Below are positions 27,401-42,400 of a DNA stretch of 64,000 nt, one piece after another. The position numbers were made by a program, and so were the translations under genes. Location: positions 1,869,565 through 1,933,564 of the forward strand of contig JACTAT010000026.1 of NCBI GenBank assembly GCA_014526335.1. The letters run 5' to 3'. Origin of the DNA: Chrysaora quinquecirrha. Lineage: Eukaryota; Cnidaria; Scyphozoa; Semaeostomeae; Pelagiidae. Each line of letters starts with the position of its first letter. Position 1 is the stretch's first letter. The notes under the pieces are model-generated. The model had not been told where the DNA came from. It did not search any database and was given only the letters and a program-made list of their open reading frames with translations.

Positions 27401-30400
27401 TATTTTCAAAATAAAGGTATTAAGAAACAGCGCGAGCTTTATAAAAATGATAAGTCCAGCTTCACTTGTTTGATTGGTACAGCTCGTTCCGTATCTGGGT
27501 TTATATTCCGCCTTATACTACACGTTTTTAGAAAACCACCCCTTATACGAAACACCAGGCTGAATTTGGGTCAAACTTTTTCGCTATCTCCGAAACTATT
27601 GCAGGTACGCAGAAGCAAAGTTCACCAGCGTAAAGCCCTTGCCCCGAAACGCATTTTAAACATGTTTTTGAGAAAGGTAGGGGTGACAACTTCGTGAAAA
27701 ATCGCTTCAAAAATAAGAAATAGGCAGGCTGAAATCGAAGCCAAGCTTTCTTATAAAAAAATAAAGTGTAGTCCCCTTAGTTGCTTTAGTCATTTGTTTT
27801 GGGCTGTTTCTGACGCTTATACGCTTATACGCTTATACGCTTATACGCTTTTTTTTAATAAGCAACTTGACTTTCGTCCAGCCCTCGAAATTGCTTAAAA
27901 TTTTAAACATTTCAGCCCTCAAAGTTGCTTAAACGTTGCTTAAAATTTTTTGTACCTACAAACCACCCCTGATTTTGCGGGTCAAATCGTCATCTATTAG
28001 GCCTACAACATGACTTTGGGAGACATTAAGTGGAAAAACGTTAGCTAACGAACTTCAACATGCAAAACATAAGAACGAAGAACAATTTCCTAACACAAGA
28101 AAAAGAATAAGCTTGGCTGTTTGACTTCTTAGTTGCTTACAGTAATTCAATTGAGCCCTCAAGTTGCTTAATGTTAAGGTCAGTTCAGCCCTAGTTGCTT
28201 ATTGAGCGGTTGCTTATTAAAAAAAAGTGTAATTACAAATGATTGAATCCTATAAAATGAAAGCCCTGAAAAATAGAATGTTGAAGTAACTAAAAGGCTT
28301 AAATTTCAGCTGATCTTACAGAGGGCTTCTTAAGTTTTTACACGAAGTTTCTTAGAAAAAATGAGGTAGACCTCTACACTCTCTTGAAAAGGAAATGGTA
28401 GGATGAAAAACCATGCAACAACATGTGTGGTATTTACATGATCTTGCTGCCAACAGCCTCCAGGGTGATCTCCTGCTATCTTTAAAAACATAGATACACT
28501 TCCTTAGGATTATTTCTGCTCATTTTCAAACCATCAAATAACAGGAAATTATCCCTCGAGGGTTAAACAACCCCTCGACGCGGATTTTCACTTGATCACG
28601 ATTTTCTCTCACGCTCTAACGCTGTTTATTTCTATGCGCTGATTAACCTTTCAACAAGGCAGCTCATGGTGGTATTAAGCTTTGGTATTACGAGTTGATT
28701 TTGTGAGAAAATCCAAGACAAAAACGCGAATAATACAGTAAAGGGCGTCAGCGAGCGTCGGTATTAGGGGGTCGGGGTGTGACCTTTCAGGTGGGGTCTT
28801 CCGTATGACCCTACAGATGGATGGATACGTCAGACAGGGAGAAAGGTTCCCCGAGAACGGTTGGGTTGTTTGACCCTAAAGACACTCCGCGTGGGTGTGG
28901 TTGAGTCAGGGGTGTTACCAAAGAATAGGGGTGTGGCCATCAGGTGGGTCGGTTCTACAGGCGTATGACCAAAAGCTGGACGAACACATCATTGTGAGGG
29001 GGGAAAAGGGCCCTCAGGCTGGTCAAGACACAGCGTTCAGTGTAGGTACGGCAGGGGTTATTGTTAGGGCTGGGTTTGGGGTGTCTGTTTGAGCCACTGA
29101 TAGGGTAAGAGTTGAAGGAAATATCGTCATTTATATTCCAGGAAATTTAGAGGGAGTGACTTAGACCCCTGTTTTCCGAGACTTTATGATTCATCAGTGT
29201 TACATAATCAACAGATTTTTATCTAGCCTTGTCATTTCGCAATACGTAAATATTATTCCAAAAAAGTGCTCTTCAAACCTCTGCTATAGAAATTTTGCGA
29301 AATTGGAAATCGATGGTCAAAAATTACTTGATTTAAAAATTGATTTGATTTAAACTCTCGAGATTTGAAAACAATTTGAAAATCAGTACTGAGCTGTCTT
29401 CGAATCTTAAGAGGCTGAGTAATGGAAAACAGGTTTTTTTAACTAAAACACATTAAAAAGAAGGGGAAAGTTAATTTTTGGACTTGAGACATGTAGAAAT
29501 ATTGAAATGGAAGATTTGAAGAAATTTGAATTCCAACTTACTTTTTCAGCACGTTCCACCAAAGTGACTTGTCTTCTGAAGAACTAGAAGAAAACAAATC
29601 GAAATTAGACCTTTCTGTGTTGTTAGAAGAATCAAAGTCCCATTTGAAGGAGCTGTAGACATGCTGTAAGTATTTCTTGAACATTTTTTTGGAATTTCAA
29701 TGAATTAAAAACTTGTTAGCAGTAAACGTGACGTGATCCAGATGGTGAAACTTTGAAAACCAAAAGTCATTGACACATGAAGTTGATTTATTTGCGGAGG
29801 TGGAAAATCCGGAACGGGAAAGTAAAATTGACTCAAGGTAAACATTAAACAATGGCTCAATGATTCTGAAGAGAGACCGGTCTGGTTTTTAGTGTATGAC
29901 GTAAGGTATTATATTTTGTGACCTGGTGAAACTGGCGTGTTTATCAAGTTCCGAAAGGAATGAGCTGAGGTATAGGGGGCGCAGGCCGGCCCCTGTATCC
30001 AGAGAGGACTCAGAACTTTGGACCAAGGGAGCAGGGAACGCTCATAGCCCCTAACTTTGCGACTGCTGACCGATTTTCAATGAATTCTAGGACCGCACGT
30101 CCTAGGGTCCTATGTCGCGGTGTATGAACCGCTGCTTTTTGCTTTTTCGGCTTGCCACGATTTTCAAAACAAATATTTCTGCTCCCTTTGTTAATACAGT
30201 ACTCAAATAAACTAAATGTTTGTAAAGCAATGCCGAATAATTTCTAATACAAATAAGTTCACTATTTTTGGAGAAAAACAGAAAAAACGGGATATTTTGA
30301 GAATTGTATCGTGTGTTTTCCGATCGGGAAATTTTCTCGAAAAGGCTTTTCAAAAGACTTCAGGGGTGAAAGAAAGTAAAAATTATTATCATCCATATAA

Positions 30401-33400
30401 ACATGATAATATGATATTAAACCAAAATAAACAGTTAATAAAATATTAGAAACGACCACCCAACCGAACTTCTTTGAATTTGATACATTTATTTGTTAAA
30501 AATCGCCACAATGTATTACCTAAATCCATCTAAAATTGGAACTTTTACTTTAATATAAAAGGGCCGAAATGCATAGTAAAAGTGTTTCTACACGAGACGA
30601 AATCGATTCGATCGAAACACTGTGACGTTCTGTAAAATGGGTCTTTGGTAGACTTATTACATTCGTCGTAGTCTACGCTCCTCCACACCCCACTGCCACG
30701 CTCTGACTAGAAGCCGTTTCGGAAAGAATGGGAGGAATGCAATAAGCCTCTGTCTTTGGTAGACTTATTACATTGCATTACACCAGCGCACCAGAGCAAT
30801 GCGATGTATAACCTGCTTTGTAATTAAATTATCAGTTTTATTTTATTTTGAAAACACGAAGAAAGTTCTCACGAAAGTCTCTTGGCAACCTCTGACAAAG
30901 ACCATGTGCAATCGAACACTCTCCAATTGTTGAGACAACTATAAAAACCCTTTCATTTGCTTGCTTCCTTGATTTAATATTGGTTAAGAAACTTTCGGTA
31001 CTCGACCCAAAATGATAAGAAACTCGCAAGTCTCAATAGTCTTTAGAGTTTAATATAGCATCGAAAAACGAACTTCTGTTACATCACAAATGTCTATTTT
31101 TACAAAAAGAACAGCTCATGTAAACGCGAATTGTATTATTTCTTCTATTTGTCAAATTAAAGTGTGAATTACCTGTTTTGGCACTAAAAAAATTTGATCC
31201 CTAAGAAACTGCTAAGAAACTTTCAGTACCAAAATTGTCCAAAAACTAAGAAACTTTGAGTACTGACCAAAAATCTTAGTTTCTTATAAAAAAAAGAGTG
31301 TACGTGAATCTAACCCTGCTATTTGAGACCCCCACTTTGAAGTAAATTTGAAAACTAGCTGATCATGGAATGGGCTATTAGCAAATTACGAAAAACCAAT
31401 GCTTACCTAAAAGTTGCGACATAGCTGACAGTAGGCCATCCGATCACAAATGATTTATCAACTGGGACAGTTTCTTCAGTAACTCCTTCAATGTTTTCTT
31501 GCAACCATAATTCACATACTGGTAGCCTCGTTTTCAATTTGTACGATGCGTTCGACCTGAAATGGCCAAATTTTTAGTGAAACAACGGCTTCAAGAGTAA
31601 AAAGACTGGTTCTCATATGTCGCAAACCCGATCGCAGACCATCGCCGATGAAGTGTTCACATATTATAAGAAATTATTATTATTATAAGAAAATTTCTAT
31701 ATTACATATGCCGCTTGTCTGCGATGATAGATGAACCCCCGTCCCCCTGTGCCGTCACGTGTAACCCAGAAAACAAATGACTTCATTTTGGTATGACCAA
31801 GGAATGATCGGCAATTGTTGCCGATGGTGTTCTCATACAGAACTTTTTTGTTTCACGGGCGATCGTCGCGGGTCATTGAAATTCATGTTCTCATAAATCG
31901 CAAGCATCGTAAAGGCCATAGTCGCCAATGGTCTGCGACATATGATAAACAGGCTTAGCATGCTGGAGCGATGGTAGGGCAAGGGGGCGGCCAGGAATGT
32001 AAGGGCAATTGAGATAAACAATTAGCGGGGTTTGGTGGTGCTCCCCTAGGAAATGTTTTGTGTCCACGCCCTTTAGATTGGTTTAAAATGCAACAAAAGT
32101 TTTTCAACTAGTGTAAATAATGTTTTTATACGACCATTTTTGGCTATGTCTCCACATGTACGCATTTCGAATGGCACAATAATGGCGAAACATCGTATTT
32201 GCCGTTGTCAAAGTCAATTATCGTTTTACATTGAAAAGGCACGTTTGCCCCCTTTGCCCCCCTTAAGAAAGGGCAGGAGGGGCGCTTGCCCCCGTGCCCC
32301 CCCTCTCCGGCGTCCCTGGCTAAGTGCTCAGCAGCTAGGGGTAAGGATGTATGAGAAACTCTTTGCTCCCTTTAGTAGTGATGATGAAGGTTAGCAATAG
32401 TGGAAACTCACTTTGGTTTTGCGATAAGAAGGAGGTCAGTAAACAGGAACATGTAGCGATTTTGAGAAGATGCAGCCTGAAAGAGAAAAATATTTTATAT
32501 AACGTACTGTATGATATAATTATCCAAACGTCGCATAATTGGATATTCAGCGATCTTTGAAGCCCTTGAAGACCATAAGCGCTGTTAAATGATTGGTTCA
32601 CTTTGGCCCTACTGACAAATACTTTCTTCAGCTAATTAGGCAGGTGAATCTCATTTCTTTTTCTTGGGTCTCTCATAAACACAGCAGGTCGATTCGAACT
32701 TGGAAAGATAAGCAATGATGTTAACCTACTGTACGGTCGAACCCCGTGTTAGATCACCACCTAGCCAATAGGTCAGTCCTCCCAGAGACCGAACATACAT
32801 AATTAATCATTACAGTCTTTCTTGAAAGTCTGCCAAAATTGATCTTGAAACAAAGACCCTTGCCATTTTAAATTTCAAGCACAATGTTTGAACTTTTTGC
32901 TTTGTCGCAAACGATGCTCGCTAAACAGGCTAGATAGTGGATCTGTGGAGTGGGTGGTCAAGCTTCTCAGTCAGTTCTCGTTAGACAGCTGAAGTTAAGC
33001 TTGGTCCTGTGAGGTCAGCATCTGGATGGGTGACTTTCCAGATAGATGACTAAACAACTCACTCTTCCGTCCTTCGGAAGTGACGTTAAACTAGGGGTCC
33101 CATGCCTGGATGCGGCATGCATAGTAGGCTTAAATTAGCTGAAAAGCTAGAAATAACAGCCTACTCAAAATAACAGGAAATAAAGTAACAACAACAACAG
33201 CAACTACCAAAAATTGGCGGAACATACCAGAACTACCATAGATAAATTGTAAAAAGACTATCGAATCATACCGTAGAAAGGTGTACTGCTCCTTCGTGAA
33301 TAAAACTTCGGCACGTGCTTGGGCTGAGGTCATCAGCAGAAGTGGGCGATTTAGCTGAACGCGATAGGGTGGTTTCCGCACTGAGATTTGCAGAGCTGAA

Positions 33401-36400
33401 AATAAAGAAGAAGAAAATTACTTTTCTATTAGATAATCGAATCACGATAGATCAAGATATATGCTACAATACGATATAAAGACATGATACATAGAGGACT
33501 GAAAAGCTGCGCTTATCATCACTCGTTATTGTCTTTTCTGGGCTTTCTTTGATTCTTCTTTAAGTCTTTAAGTTGTTGTAGCATTTATGTGTTGCTGTTG
33601 TTGTCACGGCAATCACACGAAAACTAATGAACCAGGATAAAACCAGGATATTGTTAGATTTATAGCATAAGCTACTGCCTTCACCTTAATTCAACTCAAT
33701 CTGAATATTGTTAAACCAAAAATAGTTACTGTTGTTGTTAATGGCGGTAGCACAATGTACAAGCCCGTGTGTTGTGAAGAAGAACAACTACGAGTGTTGC
33801 AGTGAGTCTAGGCTAGTGTTGTGTGGAGCAGCTGGTTTTTTCCGCGAGACGAGGAATCATACTGTAGGCCCATATTTAGGCCCTTTTACACAGTAATATT
33901 TTGAAAATTCGAGTGAGAAAATAGGAGGTGTACCCTTAAGACCGTCTCAGTCCAGGCGCCTAGGTGATTTCGCCCTGTTACAGGCTTGCTGCGTGCGAAA
34001 AGCGACAAACTTTCCGATTAACGAGTTTTTCAATTGTTTTTTCTATGAGGCTTGTGCAAGGACTACGGGAGTGTGATAAAGCGATGGGGAGTCTTTTGCA
34101 CTTTCGCAGAAGTGAAAGATTTCGTACTTGTTGCATAAACATTTCGCGCGAATTTGCGTCATTGAAACTCAGGTAGAGTTACCCTGTGGAGAAACACCCC
34201 ATTTGTCGATTTGAGCACCCTATGAACAAAAAACATGAAGCATTGAACTGTCCTAAATTTGCTAAGCTGAAAATTTTAGCTGACACTTTTTAGAAAAGCA
34301 ACCCTTGAACAGTTCACGTTGATATTTTTGATACAATAATAGTAGTATACTGGCAGCAGTACTTGGGAGCCAAGCTGCTGCAGTCTTAAAACACAAACAC
34401 ACTTTTTTTTCATAAGAATACAGTCTATAAGAATATTCAGGCTCAAAATTGCCAAAGAACAATGGAAATTTAAGAATAACAATGGAAAAGTTCGAGCCTC
34501 GGCAAAAATTAGGATATTCTTATAAAAAATCATCAACATCATCATCATCATAATCATAATCACAATCATAATCATCATCCTCAAATCATCATCATCATCA
34601 TAATCATCATCATCATCATAATGATAATCATCATCCTCATCATCATCATCATCATCATCATGATCATCATCATTATCATAATGATGACCATCCTCAACAT
34701 CATCATACTCATGATCATCTTCAACATCATCATCAAAGAAAAAAATGGTTGGAACGTCGTATAAACAGCAACGTCAAAATATTCTCAAAGTATAGCAGGA
34801 TGGATTAGCTAGTGGGGCTGCATCTGGTTCAATGACAACGAGGAAGGGCAGAGAGCGAATGAAAGGGAAAGTAGCACTCGCCAACATGCCAAAAATTGCC
34901 ATAGATATTCATAAAGAATTGACGAGCCAAGCTCTTTGTACAGTATCTTTCTATACCCGCAATTCTGTATGTAGCTACATATAGGTATAAGGATTAAAAC
35001 CGATTAAAAACTGAAGGCCTACCAACCTTTTCGATCGGATAACAGTATCACAGTATCTCTTGAGAAACAATAAACTTTGCGATTTTGGCAGCATTTTTGT
35101 AAAAATCAATCCACATTTACAGCTTAACTCACTGTTTCAATATTCAAGTCTTAGACTTCGCAAGTTTCCGATACTTAATTTCTAGCTGTAAAAATGTGCG
35201 TTGTTTTGCAGTTTGATTCAGAAAGAAATATTTGTTATTGCAAAAATTCAGGTATTATCACAGCGAGAATCTGTGGATAATCTAATTATAACGTTTAAAA
35301 CAATTTCCAATGACAGATGACAAATTGCATATCAGGAGCTGTGAAATATTATTATCAACAACAGCAACAACCATATGCTTCGGATTAACCCAAATCCAAA
35401 TGGACGACGCTTATGAGTGGCGGACTGGCGGCGACGGCGGAAATTGTGACTGTGCTATCCTAGTCGTAGTTTTCTCCTAATTGGTTGACGCTCAATCTAC
35501 TCACTCCGACCAAACAGCTATAGGGTTGTTGTTGTTGCTGCTTGCGATACAATGATGAATGCGTTTGAATATAAAATCTATAGAATCAGTGTTAACTTAA
35601 AACCGAAGGTGCTGTGGCGTCCTGGCCTAATCCAGCTGGCTCATGGTGTCAGAAGCTCTGCAAGGTCGCGGTTCGAGCCCCAGCTACGGTAGCGTCACAG
35701 CCAGGGTTCAGGTCTCGATTAGTCAACCTGCTACTGAGATCCTAGCGACTGGTGCTAGATAAACCATTTCACCATCACAAAATATATTCACATTCACCTT
35801 CTACAGAACGCAAATGCTGGGGGCATTAACCGCCATCAATTTTTCTGGGCAACGTCTATCGATTCCAATTCAATTCAATCTGATATCAGTCACTTGGAAA
35901 CTTGGAACACCTCTGCCCTCAAAATGGAAATAGACACAAATGGTCTGTTGCATCCTCCATTTCATTTCCCCCGTCGTAACAGGTCTTTTGGAAAGCAACT
36001 AAAATAAACCACGACACATGAAAAGCTGTTTGTTGGTTCAGCTTAAATACTGTCTGCGTAGAAAATGCATTAAATCGGATGATATTTGCAAGACGAAACG
36101 CAAAATTGGTTTTTAATACAGTGTACCACATGTGGAATCAATGGAAATGTGATATATTTACTGAACAAGATTTCATGGCTACCTTCTTACACAGGAGCAA
36201 TTAGCAAGACCAAAAAACAGTCGCTAAGGAAAACTTGCGGGCACTATTTTTTGGATGATAATGACATATAAGAGAATTATCAAAAAATGCTTGTAAAGTT
36301 ACCAGCAAAACTGCGAAATCAACATCTTCGATCAGCCAAAATTATGTCTTAAAAACTTAAGTTTCTTCCTTGTGCGCCTGCGGCCTTCCGCGATATAGAG

Positions 36401-39400
36401 TTTGGAGTTCGCACTGACACACTAAAAAGTTTTGCCTGCCTATAGCGTTCTCTTTATACATTTGGATAAAAACAATTAACCTTCTCAATTATCTGTACTT
36501 TGGCAGCACTTCCCTAATTATAACCATTAAAGAATCAATTAAAAATTATTTGGAAGAAGCTTCCAACTGATGACGTCACTAATAAAGTACGTCACTCATA
36601 CGTAATATGTGACGTAATATGTGACGTCATATTCCAAAATTTTCCCTTTCCTGAATATTATTCTTTCTTTTATCATAGCATCCGTATTAAAAACAATTTT
36701 CCTTACATATTGACAATGGTTTATCTCTAGGGACATAATATTTCCCTGCAAATTTACTCTGAGGCAGATATATCACTGTTTGAATGTTTCTCGATCTATA
36801 TAAAACAATTTTTGGCCTATCTTGGCTCTTGGGCCTAACTAAGGACCCGATAGTGGCCGAACCTCCGCAGCTGTGAAGAAATATTTTTGTCAGCCTCGTA
36901 TTGGCGGCAGAGACGTGGCGGGAAATTTGAATCTGCCAATCAGATATTCCACTTGGGATAGTCCTAGACCAATAATTCAGAAACCGTTGTAATGCCAGAC
37001 CGATATTCTTATACTCCCAGTCCGATATTGTTATCAAGTACTCTGCCTACTTCTTCATGCATTTTTATTCGAAATGAATGAATACAAAAACGCATTGGCA
37101 TTTTCCTTCTAATTTCCTTGAAGTATTTTCAAAAGGACAGCGTTTTATCTATAATTACTCTAGAAATATTTAATGATTTCTTTAAAGTTTTATTCAACAT
37201 GAAAATCACCGCCATATTTCGGCGCACGCCATAAGACGTCATCCGGCTTAAAACGTAATCGAATTACACAGTAGCAATTAATATTAAAATGTACTTTTTA
37301 ATGAGGGTTTATCAAATTTAAAATTCATTCTGTTGAGTAAGATTTTTCGCTGATTTGAGGGCATCTTTCGCAATATTTTCATACTTGACGTAAAAGTCAT
37401 TCGTTTTGAAATATTCATACTTCTTTTCATATCTGGACCTGGACCCACCAAGAGGAGACAAGGATAGCTCTCGAATCGCTCGTTCGCCAGTGGTCTTGCA
37501 GATTTTCTAATCTCCGTCGAATTTTCCCTTCTCTTGTTTTCGTTCAAGATGTACGTTTCTCATCAAAAAGGAGTAATGGTTTCGAGGTAATAATAGCAAG
37601 AGGTACAGGGTGTGGCCTACATGTTACCCTGCAAAATTGCCCCTCCCAAAATTGCCCCTACCTTCTCATGGTCATGGTTTGAGCACGATGGTTCGAGTCA
37701 CTTGTCTTTGGTTCGAGCTTTTGTCTTGTCAGGGTGTAAAGAGCAGAAGTGGAAAGTCGGTTTTTACACAATGGTCGATTTTTGAAAAATAGGAGAAAGC
37801 CTAGACTTCCCTAAGTCTATTTCTTAGTATCCTGCTCCTCGGCCCACCATTTCGTAAAAAAACAACTATCCGGAACGGTGGACCTTAGACGAACGATGCT
37901 GGGAAGTTATCTCACGGAACACTGGACCTAAGGAGAAGGATGCTGGGAAATTCTCTCACGGAACATGGACCTTAGGAGAAAGATGCTGGGAAGTTCTCTC
38001 AAGGAACGTTGGACCTTAGGAGAAAGATGCTGGGAATTTCTTTCACGGAATGCTGGACCTTAGGAGAAGGATGCTGGGAAGTTCTCTCACGGAACATGGA
38101 CCTTAGGAGAAAGATGCTGGGAAGTTCTCTCACAGAACGTTGGACCTTAGGAGAAGGATGCTGGGAAGTTCTGTGACGGAACGTTGGACCTTAGGAGAAG
38201 GATACTGGGAAATAGAGGAAAGTGTGTGACCAGAAGACAACAGCTGTCTGTGTGATATCAACAGACTGAGTTTATCATGTTTATATGTCCACTTAAAAGT
38301 TTGGGATTTTTCGAGGCGAAGTACTTAAAACACCAAGCATGTCAGGAAACTAAGGAATAGCTTGTCGAGGAATAAGGATAATATATTTGACATTTGACTG
38401 GCTTGTAAGAGCCTACTATCAACTGAGAGCGTGCAATATTTGCTCGATTTTATAAGATTGGCATAAGTACTAACAGTGCCAGGAGACATGAAGCAGCAAG
38501 GGTCGAAATAAAAATAATAGTAGAAAAAATACAGAAAGGCATTCACAGGCTGAAGTCTTCAGACAATGCAAGGAAATAGCTTGGTATAAAGAAACAGCAT
38601 TCATAATAAGAGAATGGTATCGACATGCACTGGAAATGCAGACAATGAGTAACAGAGATGAAAAATAGGCTAGTCTTCAGATTAGCTATAGGCCGATGTT
38701 GTCAAGGAAAGCAAGGAAAGCTCATCATTTTGTTAACTTCAAAAGCTCCATAAGAAACCTTTGAAAACCGATGGGAACTTGAAATGTAAACAAATCAGAC
38801 CCATTCAAAAAAAAACCTCGAAGAAAATGAAAAAACCATAGGTGTAGTTAGAACATGATTAATGTAGTTATGTTGGTACATCCAGTTATTGCAATTCGGT
38901 CAATTATTCGCGAATTGAAACGCGAATCTCTGCCAGAAGCCCCTTCGAATCTTATCTGGTAGACTCGTTAAATTTCGCGAAACATCATTTTGGCTTATAT
39001 TTGTAATTCATTTTTCTGCCTCTATGTCATCTCTACTTTTGCATGTTTTATTTTAATTCCATCGCTTCACTCGTTAGCCTCGGAAAAAACCCAAATGTTT
39101 TTTATAGAATCTTTTACGACTTTTCGAAGCCTCGAAAACCAGAAGATAAAGCTACTAGAATTCTAGGAGAGGTTTGGAAAGAATCGCAGTTGACAAATCG
39201 TAAATCAAGTACGAGTGTTTATAATTGAGTTTTGTCGAAATTCAGCAACTTTTAGTGGAGGTTTTATATTGTTTTATGCAACAACGAAGATGCAATCAAT
39301 GCATTGAAAGCAAAACGAAAAATCCTACAGTCCTACATAATGGTGTTTGAGCTGGTAATTTAAGCTGGGGAGACAATAAACATGTCAAGCCAAGCACAAA

Positions 39401-42400
39401 AAACACAGGCTTCAGATCGTCGAGCTGCAGCTGAGGCAAGGGGTATTCTAAATGATCTTACATATTTTGGCATGTTTCCCTTCAGTGGCCAATAGTCCGA
39501 AACCCTGACATACAAAATCGAGTCCAATATTCTGCAAAATTGGTTCAAATTTTTGCACAATTGTCAACGTGAGTGAAAACGTATATTAATCCTCGTACGT
39601 GCGTATCGAACCAATGAGGGTCATGCATAAACATAAACTTGCAATTTAAACGTAAAATGTGCTCTATCAGTGTCATACCTATTCAAAGTACTGCACCCAG
39701 ACAAATCGAGGGAACTTGGCCTTTTAACCGGCTTCTTTGACAATCTTGATACTGCAGCGGCAACAAGAAATACCGATTTCAATTTGGAGTCTTTCTTGCT
39801 CCTTTCCATTTGCGGAGATGAAGTTCGAGATCCAGGTTGATTCACTAAACCATCCTCCATCGTAGCTCAGTACACGCGAAACTAACTTCATCCACTGATA
39901 CACAAAAACCAGCCTTAATAACTCCGATCCTCAAATCTTCATAAATCCAGTTAAAAGTTTGTTTTATTTACTAATCCTGTTCAGTTTCTGTTTGATTTTG
40001 ACTACGTGTATCAAGTACGAGCCATAACTCATTGTCAGATTTTAACGCTGGTACAATCCTCGGTCGCTTTAACTATGTCGTGAAATTATCTACGTACAAA
40101 ACGATATTTCTTGTACAATCATCTTATCGCAGATTAATTAGGTGGGCTAATTATCTCTTACAAACCGAGCGCCGATTTGGTGCCCTTGCAATAATCAATA
40201 AAGAAATTCATCAATGTGTTCAACCAACCGATCAACCGACTTGCAAAGGCACATCATCTCGGTTTTGTCATTGTTTGCTTTCCCCCGTCTTTATGCAAAC
40301 ATTGACAGTTTACCAAACAAATATTTCTTTATCTTCATCTCATCGTAGATTACTCAGGGGGTTTAGCACTTATAATCCATGTCATTTTGCAGGTTGGTGG
40401 GTAGATGCCAGTGACGTCATTCGCGAAAAGAAAAGGGCAAAAGCACAGAAGGTAAGGCAGAAGGCATTTTCCATTCCTTTCGTTCACTTTTGTCCCATTT
40501 GTCAATTCCATAACAACAACAACACAACCACACTCTCTTTTTTCTAACAACAACAACAACGACAACAACACCAACAACCAGTTTATGTAAAGACCAGCGA
40601 ATTAGAATGGCTAACAGTATCGTGTGTGGTTGGTTTATTGATGTGTATTTTGATATGGTGTACCGTGATTTCTCAGAAAAAATTTTATAGGACCTCTCAA
40701 AAATTTCTTTGAGAAATTAGACACGGCAAGTTATATGTTATCGTCTATTCACGCGCATGGCATTGCGCAGATTCACAACTGCACAGAAAGCCATGAATCA
40801 GAAATTCCTCTTGTCTTACTTGAAAGCAAATGCAAAGAGAGCAAAAACCGAACAAACCTTTTTATCAACTTTTCTTGCAACTTGCTGATGACGATTTGGG
40901 GAGCTGATCGTCTTTGACTTGAAAGTGCTCTGCCAAGCTGAAACGAGGTTACATCAAACTGAGATTAGTAGTTCAATTCAATAGCTATAACAATGGCTGG
41001 TGTGATGAGGTGGATGAGTAGACTCAATACACAAGCCGTTTGTATTTGGCTGTTGAATTGAATTGCTGGACGCCAAAACAAACGAACTTTCATTTGCCCA
41101 AACGACAACACACACAAAAGTCGGAGGGCACTCGATGGACGGGTATAGGTTCCTTGATTCGGGCGTCGCGAGTTCGAATCCAGCCAAGCTAGGATCTATC
41201 CATTTATTGTCTGGGGGCCGGATATTTCCTCCCCATTTGGCTGGAGGAGGATTAGCGGCAATAGCGATTGGCTGTAATGGCCATCACCATAAGCCGATAC
41301 AGCGCCTCAGCCACATTGTGGATGCAATTAGGGAGTATCGTTCTATCCTGGATCAGTTTTTGTCTTTTTAGAATTGCGTCTTGCCCTCCGACTTGGTGTG
41401 TGTTGTTGTCTGAGAAAATGCGCCGTAGTCGGAGGGAAAGTTCGTTTATTTTGGCGTCCAGCCAGCAATTCAACTCAATAGCCAAATTACAAACAACTTT
41501 GATCGATTCTAGTGGATCGTGGATGAGGCAACTTTGTTCATCGGTTCAACTTATTATAGCAGCAATATTATATCTGTGGCTACATATAAGTCTACAAATA
41601 CAATTATTACTTACCATTAAAACTAATTAATAATTGTAGACACCGGTTACATATCTTTAAGAAAAAGGACGATATTTTCTAACTTACCAAAAAATAATGC
41701 TGATCAAGACTTTCGTTGAGATGCAGAGCATCAGATGGAAATTGTTTCTGAATCTGTGCGATTTTTATCTGAAACAAAGAAAATCGAAACAGTTATGAAG
41801 TAGACTAATAACACGAGTCGTAGTTATCGCTAGTGAGTCTATGCTGGACGCTCAAACTCTGAGCAAACACCTGTCGGGTTGTTGTTGTTGTTGCTGTTGT
41901 TTTGTTTTTGTTGTTGTTGTTCTTTTGTTGTTGTTGTTACTGTCTGCGAAGAGTGGAACTCATGTAATAAGTCTAGTTATGAACTAAGTCTACAAATCTT
42001 CTGGAACGTTGGCGCCACTTTGTTGCAAATTTGACCTCACTCGTTTTGTTTACAAGGACATGTTGTTTAGGATGTTTGTTTGTTTGCTTTGTTTATTTAC
42101 CTCAGTATAACATTGTTAATTTCCTCTGTATTGCTTACGTCATTAGGAAAGTTAAACGTCAAGGAATGCCTCGTGACTGCTATTTTTGTCGAATAAGATA
42201 AGCGAGAAGACAAGTATAAACAAAACGCCTTCGACACACACTTTTGAAAATTCCACGTTTTTTTTCTTTAAAATCTTTCATATAATAGCACTCTGCTCTG
42301 TTTTACCCCCGATTTTTCTTCGACATTTTATACACTTTTTTGTACGTTTTCTCCACAACGGCATACCACAATCGATGGGATTTGAAACCCGGACTGCATG

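Noticed and set aside
37870..38215. CRISPR-like regular repeat
   Set aside because: Units are contiguous with no unique spacers, in an animal intron.
40032..40547. 171-codon plus-strand frame
   Set aside because: No recognisable domain and an Asn/Thr run from a microsatellite at its end. It lies in an ARHGAP20 intron on the other strand.
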